64,000 nucleotides of DNA. Source: JBPOFM01 sp041391925. Lineage in GTDB: Bacteria; Bacteroidota; Bacteroidia; Flavobacteriales; Flavobacteriaceae. Position 1 is the stretch's first letter. The number at the start of each line of letters is the position of its first letter. The position numbers and the translations under genes were made by a program. The stretch lies in NCBI GenBank assembly GCA_041391925.1, contig JAWKNA010000003.1:310001-374000 (forward strand), written 5' to 3'. Of the stretch, positions 37,419 to 46,576 are shown piece by piece. The notes beneath the pieces were generated by a model. That model searched no databases, had not been told where the DNA came from, and saw nothing but the letters and a program-made list of their open reading frames with translations.

Positions 37419-37487
37419 TCTTTGTTAATAGAATTTAACAACTTACTTTTGTTTACAATTAACACTTAAAAATTAAATTATTAGAAT

Positions 37488-38849
37488 ATGAAAAATCTTA
37501 GCAGATTATTTATTGCAACGTTGCTTTTATTGAGCTTCAGCAACGCAAATGCACAAGATGAGAACAATCCTTGGGCTCTGGAAGTTGGCGCCAATGCGGT
37601 TGACTTTTATCCTGTTGGTGAGACTGCGCCCCGTGGCGAGTACTTTGATGAGTACTTCAATGTCTCAGACCACTACAACTATTTACCTTCTTTATCTTCA
37701 ATTGCTGTCTCTAGATATTTAAGCAATGGATTTTCACTTAAAGTAGCTGGAACAATCAATGAAATTGACAAATTTGGTGATTCATCAGTTGATGATTTAT
37801 CATACTATGCAGTGGATGGTACAGTCAAATATAGCTTCGGAAGCCTCTTCAAATCTTCATGGTTCGACCCTTATTTAGGTGTCGGTGGAGGTTACACTTG
37901 GGTTGACGAAATCGGTGCAGGCACTTTAAATGGTACTGCAGGTTTCAATCTTTGGTTCTCTGAAAATATAGGTCTTACAGTTCAATCTTCATACAAACAT
38001 GCATTTGAAGATTATTTAGCTTCACATTTCCAACATACTGTTGGTTTGGCTATCAAATTTGGTGGAAAAGATACTGATGGCGATGGCATCTATGATAAAG
38101 ATGATGCTTGTCCTGAAGTTGCAGGTTTAGCTGCTTTCAACGGCTGTCCAGATTCTGATGGCGATGGTATTGAAGACGCTAAAGATGATTGTCCAAATGA
38201 GGCTGGTTTGGCTGAATTTAATGGTTGTCCTGATACTGATGGTGATGGTGTGCCTGATAATAAAGATGCTTGTCCTACAGTTGCGGGTCTAAAAGCTTTG
38301 GCTGGTTGTCCTGATGCTGACGGTGACGGTGTAGCTGATAACGATGATGAATGTCCTAACCAAGCTGGTCCTGCTGCCAATAAAGGTTGTCCTTGGCCAG
38401 ATACTGACGGTGACGGTGTTTTAGACAAAGATGATAAGTGTCCAAATGAAGTTGGTACTGTTGCAAACAATGGTTGCCCAGAAGTTAAGCCAACTGCAGA
38501 AGTAATGAAACAATTGAACGAGTATGCTAGAACTATTTTGTTCGATACCGGTAAAGCAACATTCAAAAAAGAATCTATCCAAACATTAGAGTCAATGAAT
38601 GCTATCTTTAAAGAATATCCAAAAGCTGATTTCTATATCGATGGACATACTGACAGTGTAGGTTCTGAGAAATCAAACCAATTGCTTTCTGAAAGAAGAG
38701 CTAATGCGGTAAGAGATTGGTTAATTGCTAATGGTATTGACCAAGCTAGATTAGAAGCTAGAGGATTTGGAGAATCAAAACCAATTGATTCTAACAAAAC
38801 TGCTGGTGGAAGAACCAATAACAGACGTGTTGAAGTAATACTTAAATAA
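37488..38849 (+). CDS. OmpA-family outer membrane protein with thrombospondin type 3 repeats
   Basis: 453 residues. Signal peptide, then an eight-stranded barrel (about 25-185), then five thrombospondin type 3 calcium repeats (about 196-332; D-x-D-x-D-G-x-x-D-x-x-D-x-C-P, ending in NGCP or KGCP), then a C-terminal OmpA peptidoglycan-binding domain (IDGHTDSVG, ERRANAVRDWL, RRVEV). It links outer membrane to cell wall. A terminator follows; the gene sits between addA-kbl and addB. Confidence 0.93.
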   Translation: MKNLSRLFIATLLLLSFSNANAQDENNPWALEVGANAVDFYPVGETAPRGEYFDEYFNVSDHYNYLPSLSSIAVSRYLSNGFSLKVAGTINEIDKFGDSSVDDLSYYAVDGTVKYSFGSLFKSSWFDPYLGVGGGYTWVDEIGAGTLNGTAGFNLWFSENIGLTVQSSYKHAFEDYLASHFQHTVGLAIKFGGKDTDGDGIYDKDDACPEVAGLAAFNGCPDSDGDGIEDAKDDCPNEAGLAEFNGCPDTDGDGVPDNKDACPTVAGLKALAGCPDADGDGVADNDDECPNQAGPAANKGCPWPDTDGDGVLDKDDKCPNEVGTVANNGCPEVKPTAEVMKQLNEYARTILFDTGKATFKKESIQTLESMNAIFKEYPKADFYIDGHTDSVGSEKSNQLLSERRANAVRDWLIANGIDQARLEARGFGESKPIDSNKTAGGRTNNRRVEVILK

Positions 38850-38875
38850 TATTTAAGTTTTCTGAATAAATAAGT

Positions 38876-38910
38876 TGAAAAACGCCCCGAAATTCGGGGC
38901 GTTTTTTATT
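38876..38910 (+). terminator. Terminator of ompA
   Basis: Perfect 10-bp stem AACGCCCCGA / TCGGGGCGTT with flanking A and T tracts, 27 bases after the stop. Confidence 0.93.
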
Positions 38911-38918
38911 TTTATGCT

Positions 38919-41681
38919 ATGACAAGCTTTATAGAAGACGTTATAGTAGACCTTAAAAAAAAAGATGTTGATTTCTCTCAACTAACTTTTATATTGCCTA
39001 GTAAAAGGGCTGGTGTATTTTTTACCTATTACCTCTCCAAGGCACTCCATAAAACTATATTTGCTCCAGAAATAATTTCTATTGAAGAATTTGTCGAGAA
39101 TCTGTCGGATTTAAAGTATTCTTCTAATACAGAACTGCTTTTTGAGTTTTATGACGTTTATGTGTCTGTCACACCCAAAGAACAAATTGAACAATTTGAT
39201 TCATTTTCAAAATGGGCTCAATTGCTGCTTCAGGATTTTAATGAGATAGACCGTTATCTCATTCCTGCCGATAATATATTTGACTATTTAAAAGCCATAA
39301 AGCAACTCAATCATTGGTCTTTGGCACAAGAACAAACAGATTCTGTCAAAAACTATATCTCCTTTTGGACACGTTTAAAAAACTACTACCATAAATTCAA
39401 CAATCAATTAATTGCAAATAAAAAAGGCTATCAAGGCATGGTGTATCGAGAGGCCGTAGATGGACTTGAACATTATATTGCTTCCAATACAAACAAAAAA
39501 CATGTGTTTATTGGATTCAATGCATTGAATAGGGCTGAAGAAATTATTATACAAGAACTATTGCAACAAGATTTGGCCCTTATCTATTGGGATATTGATG
39601 AAATATTCATTAACAACCCAATTCATGATGCTGGGTTATTCATGCGTTCGTATAAAAGAAATTGGTCTTATTTTGAGAAACATCCATTTAATTGGATTTC
39701 GTCAAATTATAAATCAAACAAACACATTGAAATCATTGGTATACCTAAAAATATTGGGCAAGTTAAATACATTGGAGAATTATTAAATAGACTTCAAAAC
39801 AATCAAAATAGTATCAAGAATACAGCTGTCATTCTTGGTGATGAAACTTTGTTAACGCCTTTATTGAACAGTATTCCAAAAGAGGTCGATGCAATTAATA
39901 TAACCATGGGTTTGCCTATAAAGTCAGTCCCATTAGCATCTCTATTTGAAGAATTGTTCCAGTTACACAAAAAAAACCCTTCCACATTCTATTATAAAGA
40001 TATTGTTTCCCTTTTGTCTCACCAATTCATTAAGTTGTTATTAAGGAATGATCATGAAACTTATTCCGATTCCATTATTGAGCACATTCAAAATAACAAC
40101 ATTGTTTTTCTTTCCCTAGATACCTTGAGGTCTTTGGCAAAAACCAAAGTTAATATCATTAACTTACTGTTTGCTTCATGGGATGACAGTCCCGATTCAG
40201 CCATCGACAACTGTTCTAAATTGATTTTAAGCATCAAAGAATCTCTGGATATTGAAAAGTCAAGAAACTTATTGGTATTAGAATATTTATATCGTTTTAA
40301 TGAGATTTTTAATGAACTGAGTCGGCTCAACACAACTTACCAACATATTAAAAACATCGGTACCCTTTTGAGCCTTTACAAAGAACTTCTTAAAAATGAA
40401 ACTCTGGATTTTAAAGGAGAGCCTTTGCAAGGACTTCAAATTATGGGAATGTTGGAATCTCGTGTATTGGATTTTGAAACGGTTATTATTTCGTCGGTCA
40501 ACGAAGGGATTCTTCCTGCCGGAAAAAGCAATAACTCATTTATCCCTTTCGATGTGAAATTGGAAAATGGACTGCCAACCTATAAAGAAAAAGATGCCGT
40601 TTATACCTATCACTTCTATCGATTATTACAACGAGCTAAAACTATTTATCTTCTATATAACACTGAGCCCGATGTATTGAATGGCGGTGAAAAAAGTAGA
40701 TTCATTACACAAATGGAAATTGAAAAATTGCATTCCATCAATCATTACATTGTATCTCCCAAAGTACCCTCCATTCGGCCAACACTCAAAGTTATCAAAA
40801 AGACAGAGGATATTTTGAATACAATAAAATCCATTGCTGAAAAAGGGTTTTCACCTTCATCGTTGACCAATTACATTCGCAATCCGATTGATTTTTACTA
40901 TGAAAAAATCCTGGGTGTCAAAAGTTATGAAGATGTTGAGGAAACCGTTGCAGCAAACACGTTGGGCACCGTTATCCACAAAACCTTGGAAGATTTTTAT
41001 AGCCCTGTTGTGAATAATTGTTTGACCGAGCGATATTTGGAAACTTTAAAACTGTCCATTGACAAAACTGTTGAACAGCATTTTAAGTTTTGTTTTAAAG
41101 AAGGGGATATCACAAAAGGCAAAAACCTCATCATTTTTGAAATTGCAAAACGCCATGTCAGCAATTTTCTTGATAAAGAGATTGAATCGGTGAGGGCTGG
41201 AAACAATATTAAGATAATTGCCTTAGAAAAAGAAATACGTGTGCCAATTCAAATTCCTGAACTTGAATTCCCTGTTTTTTTAAAAGGAACCGTAGACAGA
41301 ATTGAAGAATTTAATGGCGTGACTCGAATCATCGACTATAAGACCGGAAAAGTAGAACAAAATAAAGTTGAAGTCGTCAATTGGGAAGACATCACAACAG
41401 ATTATGACAAATACAGTAAAAGCTTTCAGGTGCTCACTTATGCATATATGTTGAATGAAATTGAGATGTTTTCCGATTCGGTTGAAGGTGGTATCATTTC
41501 ATTTAAAAACCTGAAAGGAGATTATTTCCTGAAGTTTGCAAAAAAAGACAGGGCAGGTAGAGGTGCCACAAAAGATAGTATTATATCACAAGAAACCTTG
41601 AATGATTTTTCCTCTGAACTAAAGAAATTGATATTGGAAATCTGCAATCCAGAAATAGATTTTATAGAAAAAATGATTTAA
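38919..41681 (+). CDS. addB: AddB-like PD-(D/E)xK nuclease subunit
   Basis: 920 residues. The N-terminus TFILPSKRAGVFFTYYLSK is the inactivated helicase-like start typical of AddB. The middle holds the SF1-like fold lacking Walker motifs. The C-terminal nuclease has LGTVIHKTLEDFY, KGTVDRIEEF and RIIDYKTGKVE. The four Cys that hold a [4Fe-4S] cluster in Bacillus AddB are absent: the usual YxxCPxxFYY is NYIRNPIDFYY. It likely pairs with AddA for end resection. The ompA terminator ends only 8 bases upstream, so its promoter is unclear. Confidence 0.85.
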   Translation: MTSFIEDVIVDLKKKDVDFSQLTFILPSKRAGVFFTYYLSKALHKTIFAPEIISIEEFVENLSDLKYSSNTELLFEFYDVYVSVTPKEQIEQFDSFSKWAQLLLQDFNEIDRYLIPADNIFDYLKAIKQLNHWSLAQEQTDSVKNYISFWTRLKNYYHKFNNQLIANKKGYQGMVYREAVDGLEHYIASNTNKKHVFIGFNALNRAEEIIIQELLQQDLALIYWDIDEIFINNPIHDAGLFMRSYKRNWSYFEKHPFNWISSNYKSNKHIEIIGIPKNIGQVKYIGELLNRLQNNQNSIKNTAVILGDETLLTPLLNSIPKEVDAINITMGLPIKSVPLASLFEELFQLHKKNPSTFYYKDIVSLLSHQFIKLLLRNDHETYSDSIIEHIQNNNIVFLSLDTLRSLAKTKVNIINLLFASWDDSPDSAIDNCSKLILSIKESLDIEKSRNLLVLEYLYRFNEIFNELSRLNTTYQHIKNIGTLLSLYKELLKNETLDFKGEPLQGLQIMGMLESRVLDFETVIISSVNEGILPAGKSNNSFIPFDVKLENGLPTYKEKDAVYTYHFYRLLQRAKTIYLLYNTEPDVLNGGEKSRFITQMEIEKLHSINHYIVSPKVPSIRPTLKVIKKTEDILNTIKSIAEKGFSPSSLTNYIRNPIDFYYEKILGVKSYEDVEETVAANTLGTVIHKTLEDFYSPVVNNCLTERYLETLKLSIDKTVEQHFKFCFKEGDITKGKNLIIFEIAKRHVSNFLDKEIESVRAGNNIKIIALEKEIRVPIQIPELEFPVFLKGTVDRIEEFNGVTRIIDYKTGKVEQNKVEVVNWEDITTDYDKYSKSFQVLTYAYMLNEIEMFSDSVEGGIISFKNLKGDYFLKFAKKDRAGRGATKDSIISQETLNDFSSELKKLILEICNPEIDFIEKMI

Positions 41682-41687
41682 TTGTCT

Positions 41688-43388
41688 TTAAGCAATTTTA
41701 AGAAGACTTTCGCTACACGAGTACATTTTTTTAAACAATAGCTCTTTATTTACTGGTTTAGTCATATAGTCGTTCATTCCGAGGTCTAGAACTCGTTGCC
41801 TGGTTTCTTGCATTGCATCAGCGGTCACTGCTATGATTGGAATCTCCATAATGGATTTACCAAGGTCACCGCTACGAATGATTTTTGTTGCCTCGTAACC
41901 ATCCATAATTGGCATCTGTAAATCCATTAAAACCATATCGTACACATCTTTCTTTAAGGCATCTATTGCTTCTGTTCCATTATTGACGACGGCAAAACTT
42001 ATGTTTGGAGAGCTGCTCAATAACTTACGCATCACCATCTGGTTCATAAGATTATCTTCGACCACCAGAACATGCAATGGCTTAATGGATTTTAGCGTTT
42101 CAAGAGATTTATTGGACTGTCTTTGCACATTTGGAATGCTTTTCAATGGCAAATCTATAAAGACTTCCGTACCTTTTCCTTCTTCGCTTTCTATGGTAAT
42201 TTGTCCCTTGAAAAGTTCAACTAAGTGTCTCACAATGGTCAATCCAAGTCCAATGCCTCCAAATTGGCGGTTATGGTTTAAACGCATTTGATTAAAACCG
42301 TCAAAGACATGCCTTTTGACTTCGGGATTCATTCCGATTCCCGTGTCAATCACGTTAAATGAAAAACGACAAACCTCACCAGGTATCTGGTTGCATCGTA
42401 GTTTTAAAGAAACACCTCCTTCATTTGTGAATTTAACTGCATTTCCTAAAACGTTATTGATGATTTGCATAAATCGTTCAGAATCCCCATTAACAAGTGT
42501 GGGAATTTCATAATCCATTTCAAATTCATAGTACAAACCTTTCTTTTCTGCTTCAATTTTCCAATTGTTGCTGATTTGATGAAGTGCTATTGATGGATTA
42601 AAATCTTCATTTTTCAACTGAAGTTCATTCTTTTCAATCTTTTCAAAATCTAGAATATCATTCACATTGCTCAATAAACTTAATGACGCATTCTTGATGA
42701 TTTCAAATTGTTTGCGCTGTTCATTACTGGTCTGTTCACCCAATTGCATTTCTGCAATTCCCATAATAGCATTGATTGGAGTACGCAATTCATGACTCAT
42801 ATTCGACATAAAATAGGTCTTTAACTGGCTTATCTCTTGTGATTTTTGCAAGGCCACTTCCTGTGAGTTTTCTTTTTCCAAACGCAGCTTCTTGATTAAG
42901 TTGGTCATTGAGAGCGAGAGAAAAATTACTTCAAAACCAGAACCAAACTTGGCGCTGTTCAAAGTGTAGAAATTATTGGGAAGCAAACTCAAATTGTTCA
43001 TCACAAAGCCCAAGAGGCCTACAACCAAGAAGAAAATACCAAATGAGAAGTATCCGTCAATGGATATGTGTTTGAATCGCATCACAAAGACCGTTGAAAG
43101 TATCAAGATTAAACTAATTAAACCATTTAGATTGGCAATAGGATAGACAAGCTCTAACGTTCTTGTGTTTATAAATAGCAATATAAATAAAACCGAAATT
43201 AAACCATAAATGATATTAAATCCTTTCTTAAAACTCGGGAGGCTTTCATCCACTTGCAAAAAGTACTCGCAATATTTCAACAGAAAAAAATTAGACAATA
43301 ATGCGGTAATCATAACCGCTCTATCGTTAAGAAACCCTCCATTTGGAAGTACATATTGAAAAATCAATCCGTCCAATGCGGCCTGCAT
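41688..43388 (-). CDS. Hybrid histidine kinase, 3' part of a frameshifted gene
   Basis: 566-residue frame from an internal Met. The first ~165 residues are the rest of a seven-helix 7TMR-DISM membrane domain, then a short coiled coil, HisKA with the phospho-His in MSHELRTPINAIMG (about 196), a complete HATPase (NVLGNAVKFTNEGG, DTGIGM, FGGIGLGLTI) and a C-terminal receiver (VVEDNLMNQ, phospho-Asp in LMDLQMPIMDG, Lys in YMTKPVN). All kinase motifs are intact. No DNA-binding domain, so output must go to another protein. The preceding ORF carries the sensor and the start of the membrane domain in another frame. Confidence 0.85.
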   Translation of the reverse strand: MQAALDGLIFQYVLPNGGFLNDRAVMITALLSNFFLLKYCEYFLQVDESLPSFKKGFNIIYGLISVLFILLFINTRTLELVYPIANLNGLISLILILSTVFVMRFKHISIDGYFSFGIFFLVVGLLGFVMNNLSLLPNNFYTLNSAKFGSGFEVIFLSLSMTNLIKKLRLEKENSQEVALQKSQEISQLKTYFMSNMSHELRTPINAIMGIAEMQLGEQTSNEQRKQFEIIKNASLSLLSNVNDILDFEKIEKNELQLKNEDFNPSIALHQISNNWKIEAEKKGLYYEFEMDYEIPTLVNGDSERFMQIINNVLGNAVKFTNEGGVSLKLRCNQIPGEVCRFSFNVIDTGIGMNPEVKRHVFDGFNQMRLNHNRQFGGIGLGLTIVRHLVELFKGQITIESEEGKGTEVFIDLPLKSIPNVQRQSNKSLETLKSIKPLHVLVVEDNLMNQMVMRKLLSSSPNISFAVVNNGTEAIDALKKDVYDMVLMDLQMPIMDGYEATKIIRSGDLGKSIMEIPIIAVTADAMQETRQRVLDLGMNDYMTKPVNKELLFKKMYSCSESLLKIA

Positions 43389-44043
43389 GAATGCAATAGA
43401 GAATACATAGAGACTGTAATAAAGAAATGACTTTTAAGCTTGTGTAGAAAAACAGATAGATAATCCCTGCCAGAAAAAGTAAACCATAAAAAAGACCAAG
43501 AAACAATTGCTGTTTATAGTTTATTTGCCAAAAATCAGCTTCATTAGATAAGATTAATGGTAAATTAATGGTTTCGCCATCGCTTTTGAAATGTAAATAA
43601 AATTGTTGTGTGGATTGTTTTGGAAGCTCAAGTTTAAAAATTGTGGCGCGATGTTTAACTTGTCGTTCATCGAATGGGATTTGGTCTCCACTTTTGAAAC
43701 TCTTCATTCCATTGTCATCCAATTGATATAATTCTGAAACATCTGTAATTGGTCTAGCGGTCTCTAAATAATAAACGGTTGGATGGTTGCTTGAGTTTTC
43801 CAATTGAAAACGTAGCCAATAATTGTCTGTGGTAAATCCTAGGCTTTGGTTTTCGGAGTCTAAAGACGTATAACTCAAAGATGTATCGCCTTGAACTTCC
43901 TCTAGGGTTAAATTGTGGGTGCCAACATTTACAAATTCGGCATATTCATAAAGTTGCCCTGTGCTGATTTCTGGATCAAAGCTTGGCGTTTGGCCATATA
44001 AAAATGCACCAAATAAGTAGGTTAAAATAGTTAGCTGTTTCAT
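43327..44043 (-). pseudogene. Sensor part of the frameshifted hybrid kinase (5' fragment)
   Basis: 238-residue ORF. Signal peptide, then an extracellular 7TMR-DISM type 2 sensory domain (about 28-165, with NYWLRFQLEN and FYLHFKSDGE), then the first transmembrane helix (LGLFYGLLFLAGIIYLFFYTSL). After Leu-Lys near base 43434 the frame continues only in noise. The homologous continuation SFLYYSLYVFSIAFMQAA lies in the frame of the kinase ORF from base 43430 downward, beginning one base further along. Joining the two would give a normal ~785-residue kinase. It may be a true mutation, an assembly error or (less likely) a +1 recoding site. Confidence 0.85.
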
Positions 44044-44171
44044 AGTTTGGGAGACTTAGAACGTACAACTATACAAAGAAGTAATGAGATACATACTAAA
44101 AAATTCAAAAAAAATGCTTTTTTGTCTGATTTTTATGCATTTCATCGATGATTCCCTATTTTACTGCATAA

Positions 44172-44207
44172 AAAAAGGCAACAAAAAAATTATTTTGTTG
44201 CCTTTTT
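44172..44207 (-). terminator. Terminator downstream of tRNA-Ala
   Basis: 15-bp perfect stem AAAAAGGCAACAAAA / TTTTGTTGCCTTTTT with a 6-base loop immediately after the CCA end; minus strand has further T. Confidence 0.88.
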
Positions 44208-44283
44208 GGTGGAGAAGATGGGGCTCGAACCCACGACCTTTTGGCTGCCAGCCAAACGCTCTAGCCAACTGAGCTACATCCCC
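44207..44283 (-). tRNA. tRNA-Ala (anticodon GGC)
   Basis: The minus strand folds as a cloverleaf: acceptor stem GGGGATG with CTTCTCC, including the G3-U70 wobble that identifies tRNA-Ala; D arm GCTC/GAGC; anticodon stem TTTGG/CCAAA around the loop CTGGCAG (anticodon GGC); T stem GTGGG/CCCAT with TTCGAGC loop; discriminator A. The CCA end is encoded in the genome. Pair 6-67 in the acceptor is a T-T mismatch. Confidence 0.95.
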
Positions 44284-44302
44284 AAAACTTTGACGAAAGT
44301 AA

Positions 44303-44333
44303 TAAAAAAATTTAAACAGAAGTTGTTTAAATT
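44303..44333 (-). terminator. Terminator of the universal stress protein gene
   Basis: AATTTAAACA / TGTTTAAATT, 10 bp with a GAAGT loop; on the minus strand followed by a T-rich run, and 36 bases after the stop of the usp gene. Confidence 0.65.
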
Positions 44334-44369
44334 AATTATGTGGATTTTTTAGATTTCCTTGTGAATACA

Positions 44370-45167
44370 TTATTTCAAACCTCCCAAGACCAACACAGGC
44401 AAATGTGTATAGAAATCCTTTTTTAAAATGGTACTGTTTTCCCATAGCTTTGTAAAAAACCCTCTTTTTCTTCTTACCACACAAAGCATATCTGGATCAT
44501 GGGTCTTATAATGTTCTAGAACGCCCTGATAAGTTGTTGGATTGTCAGAATAAATAGTATCGGACACCAAGCTCGAGAGGTCTTTGTTGACTTCAAAATC
44601 ACCTTCTTTATGGAATGGTGTTCTTACCAATAATAAGTCAACTTTTGCTTTAAACTTATGTTGAATATCCTTTAATGGAATCAAGGCACTAGTGTTTTTA
44701 ACTATCGCAGACTTCAACGCCATCAATATATGGCCAATCGGTTTGAAATTATATCCTTCCGGAACAATTAAGGCTGGTATGTTGGTCTGTTTGATAATCT
44801 TTCCTGACGTTTCACCCAAAAACACCTCATCCTTGATGGATGTGGTACGAGGCTCTATCAAAATCAAATCGATGTCGGCCGCTTGGCAAACCAGCTCCAA
44901 TGTATCTATCAGTTTTCCTTTAAAGGTTTTGACAATGACTTCAACGCCTTTAGTATCCACATTGGCCACATGGGATTTTAAAAATTCTAAACTTTCGCGT
45001 TCCAGAATATGGTCTACCTTTACCATGGTTCCTGCTTTCGTATAAACATTGAATATTTGAATCACATACAATTTGGCACCAAATTCTTTGGCAAAATCAA
45101 CCGCATATTGCAAATGGCTAACGGCATTTTTAGACGAGCCAACTGGAACTAAAATATTCTTCATCAT
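44370..45167 (-). CDS. Universal stress protein (UspA family)
   Basis: 265 residues: an N-terminal Usp fold (MKNILVPVGSSKNAVSHLQYAVDFA) with a GETSGKIIKQTNIPALIVPEG segment near residue 110-130 that matches part of the ATP-binding motif, and a second, more divergent Usp-like half (about 145-265). Tandem domains are common in Bacteroidota. The usual role is survival under stress or starvation. Divergent from the GNAT gene over 53 bases. Confidence 0.88.
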   Translation of the reverse strand: MMKNILVPVGSSKNAVSHLQYAVDFAKEFGAKLYVIQIFNVYTKAGTMVKVDHILERESLEFLKSHVANVDTKGVEVIVKTFKGKLIDTLELVCQAADIDLILIEPRTTSIKDEVFLGETSGKIIKQTNIPALIVPEGYNFKPIGHILMALKSAIVKNTSALIPLKDIQHKFKAKVDLLLVRTPFHKEGDFEVNKDLSSLVSDTIYSDNPTTYQGVLEHYKTHDPDMLCVVRRKRGFFTKLWENSTILKKDFYTHLPVLVLGGLK

Positions 45168-45220
45168 AAAAATTTAAAAACTAAATTTACACAAAGTCAA
45201 TGCAAAAATAAACATTAAAA

Positions 45221-45721
45221 ATGATTCGGAAAGCTAAGGAAGAAGATATTGATTCTGTTTTGGAAATCACCAAATCATGTGCCGCACATATGGTTGATTA
45301 TGGAATTTTTCAATGGAACGAATTTTATCCAAATCGCTCGGCTTTTGAAAATGATGTAAAAAGAGATGAGCTGTTTGTGCTAGAAAATAAAAAATCTATC
45401 ATTGGCTGTATTGTGATTTCAACTTTTATGGATATTGAGTATGAGCCAATAAAATGGTTGACTCAGGACAAAAACAACTTCTATATACACAGATTAGCAG
45501 TCCATCCTGAATTTCAAGGGCAAGGCTTCGCTCATCAATTAATGGATTATGCCGAGGCCTTGGGAAAAGAAAATAATTGTATATCCATTCGATTGGATAC
45601 ATTTTCCCAAAATCTGAAAAACCAAAAATTTTATGAACAAAGAGGTTATCAAAAATTGGGGAATATTTATTTTCCAAAACAAAGTGAATTCCCCTTTTAC
45701 TGCTACGAACTTATCCTGTAA
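45221..45721 (+). CDS. GNAT-family N-acetyltransferase
   Basis: 166 residues. Acetyl-CoA site motif RLAVHPEFQGQGFAHQLMDYAE includes the Q-x-x-G-x-A loop; C-terminal LDTFSQNLKNQKFYEQRGYQKLG is the conserved beta-bulge and Tyr region. Acceptor unknown. It is transcribed alone. Confidence 0.88.
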   Translation: MIRKAKEEDIDSVLEITKSCAAHMVDYGIFQWNEFYPNRSAFENDVKRDELFVLENKKSIIGCIVISTFMDIEYEPIKWLTQDKNNFYIHRLAVHPEFQGQGFAHQLMDYAEALGKENNCISIRLDTFSQNLKNQKFYEQRGYQKLGNIYFPKQSEFPFYCYELIL

Positions 45722-45754
45722 ATAAATTACATTTGTTCAACAAAAATATGTTTA

Positions 45755-45853
45755 ATGGATATTATGAGGTTTTTAAGCGGTAACGGATTGTTCTTGCTGT
45801 TAGCTATTGTACTAATCGTGGTTTATTTCTACAATCGAAGAAAAAATAAATAA
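45755..45853 (+). CDS. Small single-helix membrane protein (candidate)
   Basis: A 32-residue frame (MDIMRFLSGNGLFLLLAIVL..., ending YFYNRRKNK) between the GNAT gene and the oppositely oriented dioxygenase gene. Residues 11-26 are strongly hydrophobic, followed by a basic tail, which is a good fit for an N-out/C-in or C-tail-in single-pass peptide. An alternative Met is at residue 4. The tail ends 2 bases before the stop of the neighbouring gene. No family is recognised and no ribosome binding site is obvious (Bacteroidota often lack one). Confidence 0.5.
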   Translation: MDIMRFLSGNGLFLLLAIVLIVVYFYNRRKNK

Positions 45854-45855
45854 AA

Positions 45856-46497
45856 TTATCGCGTTTTGAGCCAACCCGTTATACTCAAGCGTTCTGTGGC
45901 AACTGGCTTTACTTCGTGCTCTATAATTTGGCTTTCAAAAATGACAACACGTCCTGGAAAGGGATAAATGACTTTCTCGGTTTCTTGCCCATTTACATTT
46001 AGATAAAGTACCGATTCACCACCATTTTCAGGTAACCAGCCATCTTCATTCAAATAACAGACAAACGATAATTTTCGCCTGTCGTCATTTTGAAAGGTAT
46101 CGATATGACGTTTATAAAATGTGCCTGTTGGGTAGAGTGCATAATGGAATTCCTTATGCAAAATACCAAGAAAACAAGTTTTGTTCAGGTACCCAATTAA
46201 ATCATTGATTTTTTTGAAGAAGCGTGATTCTGCATGATTTGACTTTAATTCATCAATCCATAAAATGACATCGCCGCGAATTGACTTTTCTATCACTTCA
46301 TTGGTTCGATTTCCAATGGCAGCCTTTTTAAAGCGGTCTTCTTCATGTTTTTCAAGCAAAGAACCCCTTAATGCCAAAACTTCTTCATCACTGAAGAAAT
46401 TTTCCACTATGGCATATTTTTGTGAAATAATATTCTCGATTATTCCTTCGTATAAAGGATTTTCAACAAATGACAATTCTTCAAAAAGTGCACTCAT
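45856..46497 (-). CDS. 2-oxoglutarate/Fe(II)-dependent dioxygenase (prolyl hydroxylase-like)
   Basis: 213 residues. The double-stranded beta-helix iron site is visible as H-x-D in KRHIDTFQNDDRR and distal His in SQIIEHEVKPV, with the 2-oxoglutarate-binding Arg in ERLSITGWLKTR. RKLSFVCYLNEDGWLPENGG is a characteristic strand. It resembles the prolyl 4-hydroxylase/ribosomal-hydroxylase group. Substrate not known. Confidence 0.87.
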   Translation of the reverse strand: MSALFEELSFVENPLYEGIIENIISQKYAIVENFFSDEEVLALRGSLLEKHEEDRFKKAAIGNRTNEVIEKSIRGDVILWIDELKSNHAESRFFKKINDLIGYLNKTCFLGILHKEFHYALYPTGTFYKRHIDTFQNDDRRKLSFVCYLNEDGWLPENGGESVLYLNVNGQETEKVIYPFPGRVVIFESQIIEHEVKPVATERLSITGWLKTR

Positions 46498-46576
46498 AAA
46501 TTAACTCCTAAATCAAAGCAAAAAATCAATTATCGGCCAAATGTACTCCAAAAACAATTTGCTTTTACAAAACGAT

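Noticed and set aside
38080..38480. Repeated DNA in the OmpA gene, considered as a CRISPR or tandem repeat array
   Set aside because: Repeats vary in spacing and keep the reading frame; they encode thrombospondin type 3 repeats.
38090..38566. 158-residue minus-strand ORF opposite the thrombospondin repeats
   Set aside because: It is the antisense of the repetitive calcium motifs of the OmpA gene; the Pro/Ser/Gly pattern is a translation artefact.
44012..44024. ATAAGTAGGTTAA, part of the RNA block, near the start of the broken kinase gene
   Set aside because: It lies within the signal-peptide coding region of the kinase on the other strand and lacks the flanking block.
44084..44272. 62-residue plus-strand ORF crossing the tRNA
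   Set aside because: Its 3' half is antisense to a well-formed tRNA-Ala.
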